From assembly GCA_964397445.1 (NCBI GenBank), contig CAYNHZ010000001.1, forward strand, positions 310,001 to 374,000: DNA of 64,000 bases, written 5' to 3'. The position numbers and the translations under genes were made by a program. Within the stretch, counting starts at the first letter, position 1. The number at the start of each line of letters is the position of its first letter. Shown piece after piece: positions 61,502 through 64,000 of the stretch. The DNA comes from CAYNHZ01 sp964397445 (GTDB lineage Bacteria; Bacteroidota; Bacteroidia; Bacteroidales; UBA932). The notes under the pieces were generated by a model. It did not search any database, was not told the DNA's origin, and saw only the letters and a program-made list of their open reading frames with translations.

Positions 61502-64000
61502 TTTAATTCTTCTATTGCAGAGTTAAGGTTGTCTTCATACTCTTTAGCCACATCCTCAAAGTTCCCTTTATTAAGAATATCAAGCACATAGTAATAGAGT
61601 GCGTAGTTATTGTCAAGATCAATTTTCGATAAAAATCCCCGTCCATAAGGCTGTGCAGAGAGGGTTATGGATTGTAAAGTTTCATTTAAAAATCTCTTTG
61701 ACAACTCAATACCTTTCTCAGGACTCCCACTCTTCAAATATATCTCTATTGCTTGTACAATCATCAATTCATTGACAGATTGTCCGTTAAAAATTAATGA
61801 TGAGTTGATTGGGAGATTTTCCGGAAGGATCTTCTCTTGCATTTTATCCAAAACCTCTATTGCTTTCTCTTTTTCACCATCGTTAAATAGTGATATTGCA
61901 GTCTGAACGAAGATATTGTATATATTTATTACCCCGTTGAAAGTGGACATATTCTGGTAATCAGAATAGTATTTTTTACTAAAACTATCCCAGCGATATA
62001 CATTCATAACCTTATCGTACATCTCTTCTGAGTCGATTTGTTCAACTTCTGCTATTGAAGTAGAGCTTTTGATAGGGACAAGTTTTGATGCAAATCCTGA
62101 AAATTGGAGATAATCTTTTATCCCGATATTTAAGTCACCCCCTTGAGCAACAAAATAAATAGGTCTGTCCCAATTATAGTTTGCAAGCATATCAAGAACC
62201 ATAAGCTCTGATTTGTCAAGATTGTTTTTTCCTGCTGGTAAATTAAGGACAACTGTATCTAATATTTTATCGTAATATTTAGGGGAAACTATCCCGTATT
62301 TCTTAACATTTTCTTTATTTACAGGGAGTAAAAGTGTACGGGCAGCTATATAACTATATGACTCTCCATATTTGGTTATCTTAACTTTAGGATTATTGAA
62401 GAGATCGATTGCTTCGCGAACCGTTATAGGTCTGTTTACCCTCTCTTCAATAAATGGGAACTCATTAGTGCCATATAGATAGTTTGCCCTTTTTGTGGTA
62501 AAAGAAATAGGGTCTGCATCGTATTGTTTCTTTTGCATCTGGTCTATGTACCAATCGGTTCCGAGTAGAGAGGTATTCATTACCCGAGTGTCGAGCCTAA
62601 CGCCCTCAACTTCTTGAAGATACCATAATGGGAAGGTGTCGTTGTCACCGTGAGTTACCAAAATAGCATTCTCGTCTAAGGACATAAAATAGTTATATGC
62701 AAGATCCCTTGCTGTATATCTGTTACTCCTATTGTGATCGTCCCAATTCTCACTAACCATCAATATAGGGACAAAAAGTAAAACACTTGTAACAATGGAG
62801 GCTGTTGCCCATTGTGGTATTTTTATTTTTTCTAATTGTTTTGACAAAAATTGGAAAATAGACATTGCTGCAAAGCCTATCCAAATAGAGAAGAAATAGA
62901 AAGATCCCGCATAGGCATAATCCCTCTCCCTGACCTGATATGGTGTCTGATTAAGGTAGATGATTATGGCTATCCCCGTAAGGAGGAATAGAAGCATTGT
63001 AACCCACCAATTTTGTTGGTCTTTGCGAAGTTGGAAGAACAGACCGATAATCCCCAAAAGGAGTGGAAGCATATAATAGTGGTTCTTCGCTTTGTTATTG
63101 ACGAAATAGTCGGGACCTGTGCTTTGATCTCCAAGTCTCCACTTATCGTAAAAACCAATTCCACTTTCCCAATTTCCCTTTAAAGGATCTCCAGGGGCTG
63201 GGCTGTGAAGGTCATTTTGTCTCCCAGCAAAATTCCACATAAAATAGCGAATATACATCCAATTTATCTGGTAATCAAAGAAATAAGCAAGGTTCTCGCC
63301 TATGGAAGGCATCGTTGTATTGCCCCCTTCAATTTGTTGTCCTCCTCCCTTCATATATCTCTGATAGAATCTCTCATATTGGCCATTTGGGCTTTTAGAC
63401 CACATTCTCGGGAATAACATCTTCTCATCTGAAGGATAAACATATGAAATGGGACCATCTGCTTTATAATATTTTCCGTCAAGTGGGGTATAATATTTAT
63501 GATCTTTATAACTAACAGGTTTAGAGGTGAAAGACTCTCCGTAAAGTAGAGGCTTGCTGCCGTATTGTTCACGAGCAAGGTATCTTACAAGGGTAAATGG
63601 ATTATCAGGTTGATACTCATTAGTAGGGGGGTTGTTGGCAGAGCGAATTACGACAACTGCAAATGTCGAATATCCCACAACTATCATCAGAAACGAAAGT
63701 AATATGGTGTTTATTATAACTTTCTCTTTTTTTCTTGTTAGGTATATTGCTAAGAATGTGAGTGCTATCAGGAGAATCATAAAGAATATAGCACCTGAGT
63801 TGAAAGGGAATCCGAAAACATTTACAAATAATAGGTCAAAGTATGAAGCGATTTTTGGTAAAATAGGGATAATGCCCCATAGTATAAATCCAAGTATTAC
63901 TCCAGAAAGTGAAAGGACACCGATACCTCTCCAGAATGAGAATTTTTTAGATTTTTTGTAGTAGTAAACGAAAGCAATTGCAGGTATAACGAGAAGATTT
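61498..64000 (-). CDS. DUF2723 / GT117-type multi-spanning membrane protein, 5' end outside window
   Basis: The frame is open from 61498 through base 64000 on the minus strand; an internal Met at 63780 is not the start, since hydrophobic membrane segments (VLSLSGVILGFILWGIIPILP; LLFVNVFGFPFNSGAIFFMILLIALTFLAIYLT, split) lie before it. Further on: FYQRYMKGGG, YFMWNFAGRQND, GLFFQLRKDQQNWW, a periplasmic region NWDDHNRSNRYTARDLAYNY, HGDNDTFPLWYLQEVEGVR and NTSLLGTDWYIDQM, which I associate with Bacteroidetes DUF2723 (glycosyltransferase 117) proteins of ~1000 residues. Likely transfers sugars to proteins or lipids at the membrane. Confidence 0.85.
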   Translation of the reverse strand, partial: NLLVIPAIAFVYYYKKSKKFSFWRGIGVLSLSGVILGFILWGIIPILPKIASYFDLLFVNVFGFPFNSGAIFFMILLIALTFLAIYLTRKKEKVIINTILLSFLMIVVGYSTFAVVVIRSANNPPTNEYQPDNPFTLVRYLAREQYGSKPLLYGESFTSKPVSYKDHKYYTPLDGKYYKADGPISYVYPSDEKMLFPRMWSKSPNGQYERFYQRYMKGGGQQIEGGNTTMPSIGENLAYFFDYQINWMYIRYFMWNFAGRQNDLHSPAPGDPLKGNWESGIGFYDKWRLGDQSTGPDYFVNNKAKNHYYMLPLLLGIIGLFFQLRKDQQNWWVTMLLFLLTGIAIIIYLNQTPYQVRERDYAYAGSFYFFSIWIGFAAMSIFQFLSKQLEKIKIPQWATASIVTSVLLFVPILMVSENWDDHNRSNRYTARDLAYNYFMSLDENAILVTHGDNDTFPLWYLQEVEGVRLDTRVMNTSLLGTDWYIDQMQKKQYDADPISFTTKRANYLYGTNEFPFIEERVNRPITVREAIDLFNNPKVKITKYGESYSYIAARTLLLPVNKENVKKYGIVSPKYYDKILDTVVLNLPAGKNNLDKSELMVLDMLANYNWDRPIYFVAQGGDLNIGIKDYLQFSGFASKLVPIKSSTSIAEVEQIDSEEMYDKVMNVYRWDSFSKKYYSDYQNMSTFNGVINIYNIFVQTAISLFNDGEKEKAIEVLDKMQEKILPENLPINSSLIFNGQSVNELMIVQAIEIYLKSGSPEKGIELSKRFLNETLQSITLSAQPYGRGFLSKIDLDNNYALYYYVLDILNKGNFEDVAKEYEDNLNSAIEELK

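Overview
The window is AT-rich and reads as chromosome from a Bacteroidetes bacterium, most likely a Bacteroidales relative. Three things point there. Many starts sit just downstream of TAnnTTTG boxes, the -7 element of this phylum, and have no Shine-Dalgarno sequence. The families are typical: DUF4251, BACON-domain M64 peptidase, SecDF fusion, LuxE-like acyltransferase, GT117/DUF2723, FloA/NfeD, and a coaX-barrel-TPR-lptC-PPIase cluster. The gene order (ruvB followed by polysaccharide genes) also fits. Nothing here is a prophage or an intact transposon.

Layout. 0-4.7 kb: 3' end of ychF, a two-gene restriction-modification remnant (N4C/N6A methyltransferase with a nuclease-dead SNase-like tail, plus a shortened MjaI-like endonuclease), and an unrecognised PEGA-type secreted protein. 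4.8-11 kb (minus): envelope operon coaX, outer-membrane barrel, TPR protein, lptC, periplasmic PPIase. 11-18 kb: mfd and ruvB diverge from a very AT-rich 350 bp intergenic region full of DnaA-box-like 9-mers; ruvB is followed by a glycosyltransferase and a flippase. 18-24.9 kb (minus): DUF4251 protein, two-subunit xanthine dehydrogenase, an unrecognised barrel protein and a GT2. 24.9-28.5 kb: fumarate reductase/succinate dehydrogenase frdAB without an adjacent cytochrome b gene, and an alpha/beta hydrolase. 28.5-34 kb: hflX, tonB, mdh, ybeY and mnmG; an exact parS consensus lies inside mnmG and a second parS-like palindrome just after it.

34-43.4 kb: GNAT, acyl-CoA ligase and threonine aldolase (one operon), gcvH, ruvA, the sufS-sufE-sufT-folK operon and dsbD. 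43.5-51.5 kb: glyS, a dihydroorotate-dehydrogenase-like gene, an M64 lipoprotein peptidase, tRNA-Pro, a sensor kinase and a two-motif aspartic protease. 51.46-51.94 kb: a 28-bp hairpin-forming tandem repeat broken by a 100-N assembly gap, two mirror-image terminators and tRNA-Ser. 52-64 kb: floA, nfeD, a PD40/SPOR-type lipid-envelope protein, secDF, tryptophanase, a LuxE-like enzyme, a small secreted protein, and a DUF2723/GT117 membrane protein that runs off the right edge.

Most genes are housekeeping: DNA repair (mfd, ruvA, ruvB), Fe-S assembly, fumarate respiration with malate dehydrogenase, and envelope biogenesis. The most unusual signals are the degenerate restriction-modification pair, the parS sites together with the origin-like AT-rich region, and the repeat/terminator structure next to tRNA-Ser. 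I see no clear case of a wholly new system. Family assignments rest on motifs I can read and on remembered family features; no searches were run.
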